Assembly: GCA_024336345.1 (NCBI GenBank)
Contig: JANFOG010000011.1
Location: 1,178,001-1,242,000, forward strand
Length of the DNA stretch: 64,000 nucleotides
Direction: 5' to 3'
Source of the DNA: Mariannaea sp. PMI_226
Taxonomy: Eukaryota; Ascomycota; Sordariomycetes; Hypocreales; Nectriaceae
The first letter of the stretch is position 1. The number at the start of each line of letters is the position of its first letter. The translations under genes were made by a program, and so were the position numbers. The notes under the pieces are model-generated. The model was not told where the DNA came from. It ran no database searches and saw only the letters and a list, made by a program, of their open reading frames with translations. Positions 47,028 through 57,729 of the stretch are shown in pieces.

Positions 47028-48572
47028 CTAAGGCTCTGCCTCTGGTAAAAACATCTTCTCAACCCACTGCCGATAGTCTGTCGCGATCCAGTCCCCAATC
47101 CTTCGCAGCACGGAGACGATCGTATATGTTCCTAACAATGTCCTAGTATCTCCGAGGGCCAGTTCTCCCACAACCTCAATTCTATCTCGTCTCCAACACG
47201 CAAATGACAGCCTCCAGTCATGACCAACTACATGCAAAAGGGGCAGTGTAATGATCCCGTATCTAGAGACTCGCTCGGGTACAAGCATAGCTATGCGCTG
47301 GTACCACGCGGCTGTCCAAACGGAAAGCTGTAACTGCCCAGTTTGTTGGGGCGCAGAAGTCTTGGTCTCGATGTTGCATGCAATGGGAGTGAACTGTAGC
47401 GGTGGATAACTCGTCTGGTTGACGGACTGTGCATCAGATGGCTGGGACCAGACTCTGTCCGCAATGGCGCACATGAGCCTTGCATCAGCTGATGCTGCAG
47501 AATCATCGGCGTCGCCGTCAAGCTTTCGCGGCTTGCCATCGTTGAGGAAAAGGGTCAGAGAGAAATCGATCATTTTATTCTCGATGACGTTGCCTCCGCC
47601 TCGTCCACCGGTAGCGGGAGAGAATGGTGCCATGATTTTGGCAGTGTGAGATGGCTCAACTTGGACCGTGGGGTTTCTAGCAAGTGCGTGTTGTAGGAGT
47701 GGTTGATGAACTAGCATATTCCAAGCTACCTCTGCGCGACCACGGACTTCGCAGTTTTTGGCCGTGTCCCCAATCTCTCGCAATAGGTCCAGCTCGTGCA
47801 AAGCGATTTCATCAGGAGATTTTGGTTTGCGGGAGCGGGGATAGCAAGCTTCATCTTGATGGGAGGTAGCGGGCCGCTGTTTGTCATTTCGAAACCACTC
47901 CTTTTTCCTAGCTGCCCTTGGAATGATGGCTTCCACATCCTTGCGTATCTCAGAGGGGAATATGTTGACATGATCCTCACTGATTTCCTCGATGATATTG
48001 AATAGATGCGCCACATCACCTGGCAATATCTCTGCTGCGTTATCTCCCATGGGTATATAGACGGCAGGTAACTCCAATGCCCAAAGGCTGTTGGACGACT
48101 TGACGGGGCTTTTGCTGTTTGTGCGACGGCCTCTGGCGCGTGATCTCTCTGATCCCCCAACAGACGGTGACTGGTTCGATATCGAGCTTCCCGACACTAA
48201 TGAAGGGGATTCTGACGGAGTAAGGCTCGGGGCGTTGAAACCTCGAAATGGTATCGGTGGCAGCATCGGGTTCTGCAGCGGAGCAGCGTTTGATCGGGGC
48301 GTCTCGTTGTCGAGCTCCTCCGCCCAACCTGTCTCTTCGCTGGAGTCATCGTCGCGAGGATCGATCCTTTGCCTCTTTGTCGGTGATGTGTCGCGCCTCT
48401 TGTTTCGGCCGCCACGATATGAAGGTGGAGGGGTCGTCATTAAGCGCGGAGTTGCTGGCTTCGTCAAGGTGGAATATTGTGTTGACTTATCAAACGGGTG
48501 AATGGCCTCGAAGTCTGGGATCACGGAGCCTAGCCAGTCCTCAATGAGAGGATATAATGGCCAACCAGCCAT
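47028..48572 (-). CDS. Fungal PD-(D/E)XK nuclease-like protein
   Basis: This single-exon gene encodes 514 residues from the ATG at 48572. The N-terminal ~170 residues are disordered and Ser/Pro/Arg-rich, with a basic stretch (GGRNKRRDTSPTKRQR) that could be a nuclear localisation signal. The C-terminal domain starts near residue 175. It carries the nuclease-fold signature: an acidic residue in NKMIDFSLTL, then the E-x-K motif in CNIETKTS, followed by QLSVWTAAWYQRI. This arrangement is that of the fungal PDDEXK_12-type family, common in filamentous ascomycetes and usually of unknown function. Residues D and ExK appear intact, so catalysis is possible. It is convergent with the thioesterase gene. 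No partner gene or mobile element is evident. DNA processing is inference from the fold only. Confidence 0.8.
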   Translation of the reverse strand: MAGWPLYPLIEDWLGSVIPDFEAIHPFDKSTQYSTLTKPATPRLMTTPPPSYRGGRNKRRDTSPTKRQRIDPRDDDSSEETGWAEELDNETPRSNAAPLQNPMLPPIPFRGFNAPSLTPSESPSLVSGSSISNQSPSVGGSERSRARGRRTNSKSPVKSSNSLWALELPAVYIPMGDNAAEILPGDVAHLFNIIEEISEDHVNIFPSEIRKDVEAIIPRAARKKEWFRNDKQRPATSHQDEACYPRSRKPKSPDEIALHELDLLREIGDTAKNCEVRGRAEVAWNMLVHQPLLQHALARNPTVQVEPSHTAKIMAPFSPATGGRGGGNVIENKMIDFSLTLFLNDGKPRKLDGDADDSAASADARLMCAIADRVWSQPSDAQSVNQTSYPPLQFTPIACNIETKTSAPQQTGQLQLSVWTAAWYQRIAMLVPERVSRYGIITLPLLHVVGHDWRLSFACWRRDRIEVVGELALGDTRTLLGTYTIVSVLRRIGDWIATDYRQWVEKMFLPEAEP

Positions 48573-49737
48573 GGAGACATGCAGTACTAAGATTTGAAGC
48601 GCAGGTGGTGTATACCGTAGCAGAGAGCTTGTGTTCTTTGATCTTTAAACATTGAATGAAGTTGATTGCATTGGTCGGCTGTCTGGTGCTGCGATTCTTG
48701 GGGGCTCTGGTTGACCGGGTGATGACGCCGCATAGGGACGGATAAAATGCCCTTGTCCCACGGGCACTAGCCAAACAGCCCAACTAGCAACTTAAGTGAC
48801 AGCTCCTTGCTACAAACTGATTACAGATTTAACTATGTATTGTCAATAAAATACTAACCCGTAGACTCATCTCACATAAGAACCTGTACCACTGCTAGAA
48901 TTATCGCGTATTTTTTTTTTTTTTTTTTTTTAGTTTATGGTTATCTCTATGTCTGAATCAAGCCTCAAATTGGACCCAAGTGCGATGTTCTAGCGCACTA
49001 TCTGCCATCTGCTGTAGCGGGACTACCTCCATATTAGTACCTAGGTACCCGTACTAAATACGGAGTACAGTAAGGTAGTTATTTCGGCATTTTCGAAGTC
49101 CGAGACTCTAAGCACTATGCCGAACTGTATGACGAGTCTGCCAGATTGATGTATAATTATTATTATTACAATATCTAGTAAATTTTTCTTTCTTTCTTTT
49201 GAGATTGCATGGTTTCATCTTTTCCAGAACCCTGCCATTGCCCACTGCATGTCCGAGGATGAGGCAGGGTTGATCACCTCACCTCTTCGGTATTTTCCAT
49301 TCTCTCATAAGTCTCTCATAAGTTGAAGCATGAGTGGTGACCTAGAGTGGGGATGTGGCAGAGGAAGATATGCAGCCAACAGTTGTGAGATACAGACACA
49401 ACCATTACAATTGCAGTCCTGCTGCAAAATAAATCCACGGGTAACGGTATTAGTTTACAAATCAATCCAGCAATGACAAATCAAACCCCCAGAACAAATG
49501 GCACTCTGTCGCTTGCTGATAGTGTAATGCCGTAGAAATAGCCTATGGTAGCACTGTATTATAATGTCGTGATCAGCCGCTTCAACTGTCGTCATCCCCC
49601 CCCTCCTCGGCACAATACATAAGTGCAGGCGTTTATGATAAATAGCCATATTGTAGGTGAAGTAAACAGGAACTAACTTATCCGTACACAAAAACCATTG
49701 GCCTTTCTGAACTGCCTAGTCAATTAAATCAGAAACC
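48573..49737. promoter_or_regulatory. Divergent promoter, nuclease-like / monooxygenase genes
   Basis: A 1.2-kb interval holds a run of about 21 T at 48911-48931, the block AGTACCTAGGTACCCGTAC at about 49037, TACGGAGTA at about 49059, and two tandem copies of an 11-bp TCTCTCATAAG unit at about 49301-49322. No gene is seen. Confidence 0.5.
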
Positions 49738-51069
49738 ATGTCAAACTCCAAGTCCTTGCACTTGACCGCATTCATGCGGCCGGTGAGTCTGCACACTGGT
49801 GCATGGCGATATCCAGGATCCTACCCCGATGCAAATTTCAACCTAGAACACCTCAAGTACTTCATCAAGACGCTGGAGGATGCCAAGTTTGACGCCTTCT
49901 TCATGGCGGACCACTTGGCTGTTCTGAACATGCCAACTGAGGCACTTAAACGAAGTCATACCGTTACATCTTTTGAACCATTTACACTTCTTTCTGCTCT
50001 CTCAGTGGTCACATCCAAGATTGGCCTTGCTGCAACTGCCTCAACCACATACGACGAGCCGTATCATATAGCCCGCCGGTTTGCTTCCCTAGATCACCTC
50101 AGCAATGGGAGAGCAGCGTGGAACATTGTCACGACCGGCAATCCCGAGTCTTCCAAGAATTTTGGCAAGGATGAACATCTCCAGCACAGTGACAGGTATA
50201 AGCGAGCAAGGGAGTTTTACGAAGTTGTGACTGGTCTGTGGGACAGCTTTGCAGACGACGCCTTCGTTCGCGATACGGAGAGCGGTATCTACTTTGACCA
50301 CGAGAAGCTACATGTCCTGAATCATGAAGGGGATGACCTCAAGGTCAAAGGGCCTCTCAACATTGCCAGGCCAGTCCAAGGCTGGCCTGTTATTGTTCAA
50401 GCAGGACAATCAGACCCTGGTAGACAGCTAGCGGCAGAGACAGCTGAAGCCGTCTTTTGCTCGCCTCGCGATATTGAGGCTGCAAAGGCCTTGTATAAGG
50501 ATATCAAAGACAGGGCGGTAGCCGCAGGAAGAGACCGAGAACACCTAAAGATTCTTCCAGCTGCGTTGGTTGTTATTGGAGATACCGTGGAGGAGGCGCG
50601 AGAGAAGCGCCTCAAACTGGATAGTTTGGTTCACTATGATAGTGCCATCGCATCATTGTCAATCGCTCTTGGCACTGATGCGTCTGGCTTCGATCCTGAT
50701 GGCCAATTGCCGGGAGATATCCCGGAAACCAACGCCAGCAAGACTAGCCGAGAGGGTGTACTAAAGCTCGCCGAGGCAGAGGGGCTCACAGTTAGACAGC
50801 TCGCCCAACGGTACGGCGGTTACTCCGGACTCGCGTTTGTAGGAACACCAGAAACCATTGCGGATGAGATGCACAAGTGGCTGCGAGAAGATGCCTCCGA
50901 TGGCTTCACTGTGACATTTCCCTTCCTCCCGCAAGGGTTGGAAGATGTTGCCCATCGGCTGGTGCCAGAGCTGCAGCGCCGGGGTATTTTCAGGAAGGAC
51001 TACGAGGGTACTACACTCCGCGAGCACCTTGGGCTTCCTCGACCAAAGAACCGTTTTTTTGAGCAGTGA
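49738..51069 (+). CDS. FMN-dependent monooxygenase, NtaA/SnaA/DszA type
   Basis: This intronless gene encodes 443 residues from the ATG at 49738. It belongs to the bacterial-luciferase-like (group C flavin monooxygenase) superfamily. Landmarks of the NtaA/SnaA/DszA branch are GAWRYPGSYPDANFNLEHL near the N-terminus, FDAFFMADHLAV, the FEPFTLLSALSVVTSKIGL strand, LDHLSNGRAAWNIVTT, and WPVIVQAGQSDPGRQLAAE. These enzymes use FMNH2 supplied by a separate reductase, plus oxygen, to oxidise xenobiotic amines, sulfones or similar compounds. No flavin reductase gene is adjacent. Lack of introns, unlike most neighbours, fits an origin by transfer from bacteria, but the family is widespread in ascomycetes and this cannot be proved here. 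The substrate is unknown. Confidence 0.92.
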   Translation: MSNSKSLHLTAFMRPVSLHTGAWRYPGSYPDANFNLEHLKYFIKTLEDAKFDAFFMADHLAVLNMPTEALKRSHTVTSFEPFTLLSALSVVTSKIGLAATASTTYDEPYHIARRFASLDHLSNGRAAWNIVTTGNPESSKNFGKDEHLQHSDRYKRAREFYEVVTGLWDSFADDAFVRDTESGIYFDHEKLHVLNHEGDDLKVKGPLNIARPVQGWPVIVQAGQSDPGRQLAAETAEAVFCSPRDIEAAKALYKDIKDRAVAAGRDREHLKILPAALVVIGDTVEEAREKRLKLDSLVHYDSAIASLSIALGTDASGFDPDGQLPGDIPETNASKTSREGVLKLAEAEGLTVRQLAQRYGGYSGLAFVGTPETIADEMHKWLREDASDGFTVTFPFLPQGLEDVAHRLVPELQRRGIFRKDYEGTTLREHLGLPRPKNRFFEQ

Positions 51070-51823
51070 GCTTCAAGCCAATCTCATAATGCGGGGAGAA
51101 GCGTGGTCTGCCATGTATTGTCAGACATTTTTCCTGTATGAATAATAGAGATGAATGTTAATTTTGACATACAATTATTAAAGAGTATAAATATGGTTAT
51201 TTCTTGATCCTCATTACGAGACACATTCTTTTATGAAGTCACTTCGATATTCCACACCTGGAATTTCTCTCCCCGTCTGCTGATTGTGAGTATTTCCTTA
51301 CGAGTTTGTCTTTCCAATGCCTAAACACAGATGAAAAGCGCAGAGATGTGTAATTCCTAAAGTTGTTGATTTGATATCTACCTTCAGCCGGTTTTCTCAG
51401 AACCTCGTGATTGGTCATGCACAAGCGACAGTAGAATGAGTCATGCATGAGCGTACAGCATAGACAAACACAGGTGTGCGGCATCTTAAATAGAGTCACG
51501 AATAAGTAGCGAATAAAAATCAATTATCCTGAGTATAGCTATAGATACGGTGCATACGTATCAGCAGCAAGTTCATACATTCGAGAGCGAGTCATTGGAA
51601 GGGCGCAGGCGTTCTCCGCAATCAAGCTTCAAGCGGCATTTTTTCCGTGCTTTTTCGTCCCCAGTTATTGAAAGTAGATAAGAAAGCGCGGTGACTTTAT
51701 TTGATTTAGTAACCAGTTTTCTTCTTGAAATATAAATAAATACCTAGTTTAGCGCATTTCCCATCTTAAGATGTTGACCTCAACCTGGACCTAGTGCCAA
51801 CTATTCTTCAACGCCACGCAGCC
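51070..51823. other. Intergenic, AT-rich; TATA-like element near right end
   Basis: A 754-bp interval lies between tandem genes and holds only short open frames. TATAAATA at 51731-51738 lies 93 bp before the next ATG. Confidence 0.5.
51731..51738 (+). promoter_or_regulatory. Candidate TATA element of the GNAT gene
   Basis: TATAAATA lies 93 bp upstream of the ATG at 51824. It is called from sequence and distance only. Confidence 0.35.
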
Positions 51824-52390
51824 ATGGAGTACACCATCACCCAAATTACATCCTCGTCACATCTCCAACAGCATCTGGAGTCATTACGAGCGCTGCTGCA
51901 GTCATGTGTAAATCTTGATCCCTCAACATCCTCCATTGGCTTTCTGGCTCCGCTCTCAGACGAGGATGCCGACGATTACTGGCTATCTTGCGGATCTGCA
52001 ATTGACTCCCAACCAACGCCCTGCCATCTCTTCGTCGTCACGGCGCCAGCCAACGGACCCAACGAACAGAGCACTGAGGTGCTCGCCACAGTTCAGCTGC
52101 AAACAATACCAAAAGCTACCCATTCTCATCGTGCTGAAGTCGCAAAGCTTCTCGTCCTTCCATCAGCCCGCCGGCTAGGCATTGCTCGAAAGCTCGCTGC
52201 CCATGTCGAAGCATTTGCAAAGGATGACTTGGGTAAGCAAATACTCACCTTGTCTACAAAGTCGGACACTCCAGCTCGAGTTTTCTACAACACTATTGGC
52301 TGGACAGAATGGGGGACATGTCCTGATTATGCTGCTTTTGCGGATGGTCGGTTGGGTAACGCTACGTTTTTTGTAAAGCATTTGCAATAG
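51824..52390 (+). CDS. GNAT-family N-acetyltransferase
   Basis: This intronless gene encodes 188 residues. I use the ATG at 51824 (GCCATGGAG context); the frame extends upstream without another ATG. The acetyl-CoA pyrophosphate loop is RRLGIARKL within AEVAKLLVLPSARRLGIARKLAAHVE (motif A). Motif B is seen as TPARVFYNTIGWTEWGTCPDYA, with the Tyr that usually protonates CoA. An N-terminal helix-rich half binds substrate. Such small stand-alone GNATs acetylate amines, amino acids, antibiotics or protein N-termini; the substrate cannot be deduced. It lies downstream of the luciferase-like monooxygenase on the same strand, with 0.75 kb between, so joint function is only a possibility. Confidence 0.9.
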   Translation: MEYTITQITSSSHLQQHLESLRALLQSCVNLDPSTSSIGFLAPLSDEDADDYWLSCGSAIDSQPTPCHLFVVTAPANGPNEQSTEVLATVQLQTIPKATHSHRAEVAKLLVLPSARRLGIARKLAAHVEAFAKDDLGKQILTLSTKSDTPARVFYNTIGWTEWGTCPDYAAFADGRLGNATFFVKHLQ

Positions 52391-53373
52391 CTACCAAGTA
52401 CCTTGAATTAATGAGAGAATAGAGGGAGGGAGGCAAAATTTTGTTTGATAGTTTGGGACTCTTGATATAAACAAGAGCGAAGCGCATAACTCCATGCTTT
52501 TTTTTTTCTTTTTTTTTTCGATGTAGGCCATGTTTCATTGACCGATTCCCTTTACACAAAGAGCGCAAGCCATGATGAGGCCTAACCCATGAAAGATGTC
52601 GTATCTGTTTATTATTAAGACGAGAATTTAGCCTAGAGAAGAGCGGAGCTAATAAATAAAGAGTCGCAACTATCCCTGAGCAGATCCAATGTCACGTCAC
52701 TTATGGGGAACTCTCAGCCCGAGTTATTGCATCGTCAATTCAAGTTTCTTACGCAACAATCCTTTCCGTCCGACTTGTCGGAACAAACCATGCAACATAG
52801 AAACGGCTACGCCAATTGGCCCATGGATCATCATCCTCCCACCCGAACTATCTTTTCCTAACCGTGTTGGGGCTCTCACCCTCCTTTGTTTCGGCCGTAA
52901 TATGAATCGCATTTGATGTGTTTTTGGTACCAGCTCCCAAAGCGGCATGGGTTTTGCGAGCGAACCAATCGCCTTCCGATGTTTTCCTGCAGATCCCTGG
53001 CAAAACGGTTCGCCGGCAGCGAATATGACCAGGGCTTCCATCTTTCATGGTGCGGGGCTGTGTTGGGCTGGACAGGGCTCATTGTATGAGACGAATGGGA
53101 TAATAGGTTCCATTGAGAAGCTTGCTCATACAAATTAAAGCAACATCTCAGGCTATAATAAACCCAGTTCTGGCCCTCTCAAATTTCTGGACTCTGACTC
53201 TCGATCTTTTTTCGGTCTAATAATCCAGGAGACGATAACTCTGGCACTCCCTGAGACACACAACACGACATTCAAAGTGGTCGTAAGGACAGCCCAGTTA
53301 ATTTCCTGATTTGTCGCTACGGCCGGTTATAACCATTTCTTCCTATCGTCCTGGTTCTTCAAAGGCTGGCGAA
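52391..53373. other. Intergenic, no gene seen
   Basis: A 983-bp interval with a T-rich tract at about 52498-52520 follows the GNAT gene. Open frames at 52689-53138 overlap on both strands without motifs. Confidence 0.5.
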
Positions 53374-54135
53374 ATGTCAAAAAGTCCTGAGCCAATTTCA
53401 CCATCCGTCCTGAGTGATGCTCCGCCATCATACACTCCCTCGCCTGACGTCCAACCGGACAGCAGCCAATTCAAGCACTTCAGTCCTGACAGCATCATTT
53501 CACCGTCCGGGCAAGTCCAACAGGGTAAATCAAAACAGTAAGCAACTTTGGGCCGCAATCTCAGGTTTCCATGACTAACCGCATTTGCAACCCCAGACCG
53601 GCTGCTCCTTTCATCGACGATGGAGGTCTTCCTGAGGTGGTAGACCTAGACAATCAAAAGGGGAACGACATGGGAAGCGAAGGATTGATACCAGTGGAGT
53701 CGCTTTCTCCTACAATTGAGACCCCCACCGAAGCAACCGTGACACCTTTAGAGCTTCTTGGCGATCAATCGGACACGGTTGACTGTCCGTTTTGTCGACA
53801 GCGGGTCGAAACGGTGGTCAAAAAAGAAGCCTCATATATGACGCAGTGAGTTTTCCCGCCGTGGATATGATGATACAATCACAATTTGATGCAATTTTTC
53901 TAAATTGATTGTCAGTGTCACTGCAACGACTCTCTTCCTCACCACCATTGCCGGAGGCGCAGCTCCTTACCACTACAAGTGGAAAAGTAACATCAGCCAC
54001 CACTGCGGCAATTGTGGTCGCAAGGTTGCATATAGGAAATACGGAAAGAAAGAAACAAAAGCTCTAGGCACTCCTGACCATCTCAGGGTAGCTTCGAAAT
54101 TCCCAGCCGCTGCTCCTCAGAGCGTTGCGAAGTAA
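53374..54135 (+). CDS. LITAF-domain (SIMPLE-like) membrane protein
   Basis: Three exons encode 210 residues: 53374-53537, 53597-53845 and 53916-54135. Introns are 53538-53596 (GTAAGC...CCCAG, CTAAC branch) and 53846-53915 (GTGAGT...TCAG). The N-terminal half is Ser/Pro-rich with a PPSY motif (DAPPSYTPSP) of the PPxY type that binds WW-domain E3 ligases such as Rsp5. The LITAF domain follows: first knuckle CPFCRQRVET, a hydrophobic insert (HVTATTLFLTTIAGG) that dips into the membrane, and the closing HCGNCGRKVAYRKYG. The paired Cys knuckles bind zinc and hold the protein on the cytosolic face of late endosomes or lysosome-like membranes, where animal relatives act in endosomal sorting. The role in fungi is inferred. 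Confidence 0.9.
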
Positions 54136-54521
54136 CAATGAAATACGACTTTGACGAAATTAAAGTGATCCCGACATTCGTTCCAAACATAATTTCAAGA
54201 ACGATATCAGACGAAATAGAAGAAGCATAATATCTGTATCGTCTCCTTTCTTCATGCGAGCAGAAGTGGCAGAAAGGTCTGAATTTTTTTTTTGCATTTC
54301 TTTCGTTACTAGCGACGCGTTACAACTACCTACGTTTATGATTCAATCTAATGATGCAAGAAAGCTACCAGCTAATTAATTTCCTTTTCCCAATACAATG
54401 CTAAACCAATCTGCCTTTATTTTTTCTTCATATTATTTTCAGTGTTCCGTTACTTTGCCGTTCGCCAAGTTTGCTTTAGGTCCTGCTCAGGTACGCAGGG
54501 GAGAGAGTCCACGCCTCCCAA
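54136..54521. other. Convergent 3' region, no gene seen
   Basis: A 386-bp AT-rich interval lies between two stop codons. Nothing is recognised. Confidence 0.6.
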
Positions 54522-56026
54522 TTATCGAATCCATCCCAATTTCTTCCAGATGATGGACGCGCCACCGATAACAGCTGTCGCGCCTGTGAAAGCGATGACA
54601 GTTCCATATCCGCTACCCCAGATTCTTGGCCCATGCCTATCCGTCGACAGGCCCTTTACGAGTAAATCACTCAACGGACCTGAGCTGATATTACCGATTC
54701 CACGACCCGCAGTGAAGAAGGCTAATATCATCGTAGGGTCGAAAACGTTGCCCACCGTGCCGGATGAGGCTGCCCGGGATGCCTCTTCGGAGCAGATCTG
54801 CCGCATGATGCCTTGCCAAGTGCTGACGTACGAGCCAGCAAAGACGCCGTAAATGACACAAAAGATGTACAAAGTGGGCAGATTGGTAGCGAACCCCCAG
54901 CAAAGAAATACTCCAAGGGTGGCGCCAATGGTAGAAATCATGATACAAGTGACCGGATGGAACCTTTCAGTCAACGCGCCGAGACTGAAGATGCCAACAA
55001 CTGTTGCGACATTGACAATCATAACAGTCGCGGCGGAGAGAAACGGGCCCGCTCCGAGGGCCGAGCGAGCGTAAGATGGAAGATGAATGGACGGCAAGAA
55101 ATACCCCAGAGATTCAACTATGCTGGCTATTTGGTAGAGAATGAAGCTGCGATCAAAGAGGAAGCCGAGCTGTTGGTATGGATAGGATCGCACTGCAGCC
55201 GTTCTTGGAACTCTCGGCTTGATAAAATAGATGAAGGGCAAAGCGAGTACAAAGAGGGCGACAGCCCAGATCCTCAACGTTGTCCGAAAGCCGTAGGTTT
55301 CGAGCAAGTACTGCAACACAAAGGGGATGATGAACCCGCCGGTGCCAGTACCAGACCACATGATGCCGTAAGCCATGGTCTTGCGCTGCACAAACCACTC
55401 TTCGATATACAGCATGCACGGGCAGTAACAAATGGATCCGCCAATGGCATACAAGACGCCTTGGGTGATGACCAGATGAGTGGTTGTTTGGGAGAAGGAA
55501 GATATGGTCAAAGCAAGACACATGGTCAGGAGCCCAACGGTTGGTCCCCATATAAGCGCTCCTGGATAAAGGCGTTGAAGACCTACAACGATGGGGAAAT
55601 CGAGATACATGATGCCCTGATCAAGTATGAGATTGTTTTATCCATTTCATTTCAGTTGAGATGGGAGTTTAGGGTTTCACTCACCAAAGCACAAGTTCCA
55701 ATAACGGAAATGCCTGGAGATCCCATGAAGGGCTCGTGAGTTTGATAGTAGTCCTGGAAGACTCCGAAAGCAAAAGGGAAACCTGCATTGGGTAATTAGT
55801 TGAGCATCGCCTCAGTTGTGATAGAAGTGTCCCTGTTCCTCTTACCCCAGACAAAAGCTTCGACAATGAAGCCGGCTGCGAGGAAAAGCCAGGCATCTTT
55901 CCCTCTATCTGCTGGCGGCAACGAGAACTCCTGGTGCTCGTCAGTGCCGTCGCGCATCACAGCGGTATCTGTCTCAAGGTCAGCATGGGTCCCGTGGGGA
56001 CGGAGCTCAATGGAACTCGAATTCAT
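54522..56026 (-). CDS. MFS transporter, monocarboxylate-porter type
   Basis: Three exons encode 457 residues: 56026-55846, 55782-55685 and 55616-54522. Introns are 55783-55845 (GTAAGA...TGCAG) and 55617-55684 (GTGAGT...ATCAG). A short hydrophilic N-terminus leads into helix 1 (DAWLFLAAGFIVEAFVWGFPFAFGVFQDYY), the typical MCT family opening. Further landmarks are SPGISVIGT, VITQGVLYAIGGSICYCP, and WSGTGTGGFIIPFVLQYLLE. Twelve helices are expected. Fungal members of this family move monocarboxylates, riboflavin or other small organic compounds, and many are orphan; several work without proton coupling. The first exon is essential because it carries helix 1. Substrate is unknown. Confidence 0.9.
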
Positions 56027-57729
56027 TCTCAGCTGTCAATAAGAGGTGTGTTTGTCGATGAAAGCCTCAACTCAACTAATGATTCTCAAGGTCGGAAGGG
56101 CAAACCGATTCACATGCAGAAACCCCGCTCCTCTTTTATACACCTGATGTGTGGGTTTTCGGATGAACTTTTTACTTTATCTCCGTGGGTGGCTATGCGT
56201 GAAGGGTGGGTGATTTCTCGATCCCGATTCGTCTCAATAAGTCGTTTATCATAGCCCGATCAGGTAAACTGGACCAAGCCAACACGGCAGATTATGAAGC
56301 ATAACAACTGCAAGTGTGGGAGAATTGCTAGCTAGTGTCGGAAGGCAAGGGGCCTCAAATAAAAGTCAATAGTCTCGTGGACTTTTGCATAAGGTGGAAC
56401 TGCTGCAGTAGACTGGAGTCGGTGAAGAAGAAGGAGAAGAAAAGAACGAGTTATCTTTGAACGGCATCTTGATGCCTATGCCGTGGCCGGTAATTCAACT
56501 CGGATGCGGTTCCGGCCCCCGGTAGACTCTTCGTTTAGCGCAAACACCTCGCATATCTCTAGTGTTGAGTGATCCTGTGACCTCTGATGGATGAATTGGG
56601 TTAATCAAGAAAAAAGGTACGCTTTACGACAGATAGGATAGTGCAGAAAAGGGTCTGAAGAAAGGTATTCGCAACCACAGATCCGGCATGAACTCATCGG
56701 CAAGGAAAAAAACAGCTGATTTGAAGGGATCTTTATATAAGCAGATTAATATTCGATGCGGTGACGCTTCTTGTTGTAGCATTTCGGAAACAACTGACAA
56801 ATATTTGTTCGTCTCTTGGCTGTTGCTCGACGCAACCCTGGGCTCAGCATTTGGCTTACGAACTTGCATGATACTGGGCCCAGTCTCGTACTCGTACTAT
56901 TATTGTCAATTGACTCACGTTGGCAGCGATACGAAATTAGTAACAACAATAGGATTGCCACGTCAACCGGGTTGTGTTCATTTCTATCTAAGCCATCCTT
57001 TCATCAGTGGTACCCACGTAGGTAATGATTCTCATCAGGGAGAAGGCTTGAATCTTGAAGTTCATTTCTCCTGCGTCCAGTGTTGAAATCTTTATCCAAC
57101 AATTTCTGCATGTTGTCTTCTGATTTCCAATGCTCCTGTATGGTGTGTGTGTGTGTTGGTATGCAAGCCCGATACCACCGTCGTGCATATAATAACAACC
57201 TGGTAACTAGACGAGCGTCATGCGCACAGTCTTGGTCAGCGAAAACGCGTATAAGAGATGAGTCACAATTACAATAACATCATTTATAAATATATGCTGT
57301 CCTAGCTTTCATTGGCTTGTTGTGTTATTTTCGACGAATCACTCAAGTATAGTCACATAATTGGCTCGGGAACTCTTCTCTTCTGACAATTGAATATCGA
57401 CAAGTTTGTTCACATATGTTTTCGAAATCAGACTATCAGATGCAGAAATATATCTAGATATGATTCATATCTAACGTCATTGCTCATCCTTTCCGAATTA
57501 GGCACTCCGTAGAACAAAATACTTCTAGTGCTGTATAATCCCGATGAGGACTCACCGCAGCCTGGTTATATCCGATCCACCGCTCCGCAATAATCGCTCA
57601 CGAGCGAATAGCACCTCCACACTTGTGAATTACGACATAGAGAGAAAAAAAAAAAGCTTTCCTTTCCTTACACTTTCATCTTCTTCCAAAATATTGTCAT
57701 GTCACAACAGCCTAGACCTCTTTCTTGCC
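56027..57729. promoter_or_regulatory. Divergent promoter between two MFS genes
   Basis: A 1.7-kb interval holds a short (GT)n run at about 57142-57156 and TCCGTAG at about 57505. An in-frame ATG at 57544 precedes the favoured start of the right-hand gene by 62 codons. No other gene is seen. Confidence 0.5.

Noticed and set aside
48911..48931. Run of about 21 T as a terminator or element end
   Set aside because: Homopolymer runs are common in fungal intergenic DNA and no gene end or repeat border is next to it.
57544..57729. Upstream in-frame ATG of the second-last MFS gene
   Set aside because: The extension is polar with a Lys run from a poly-A tract and unlike MFS N-termini.
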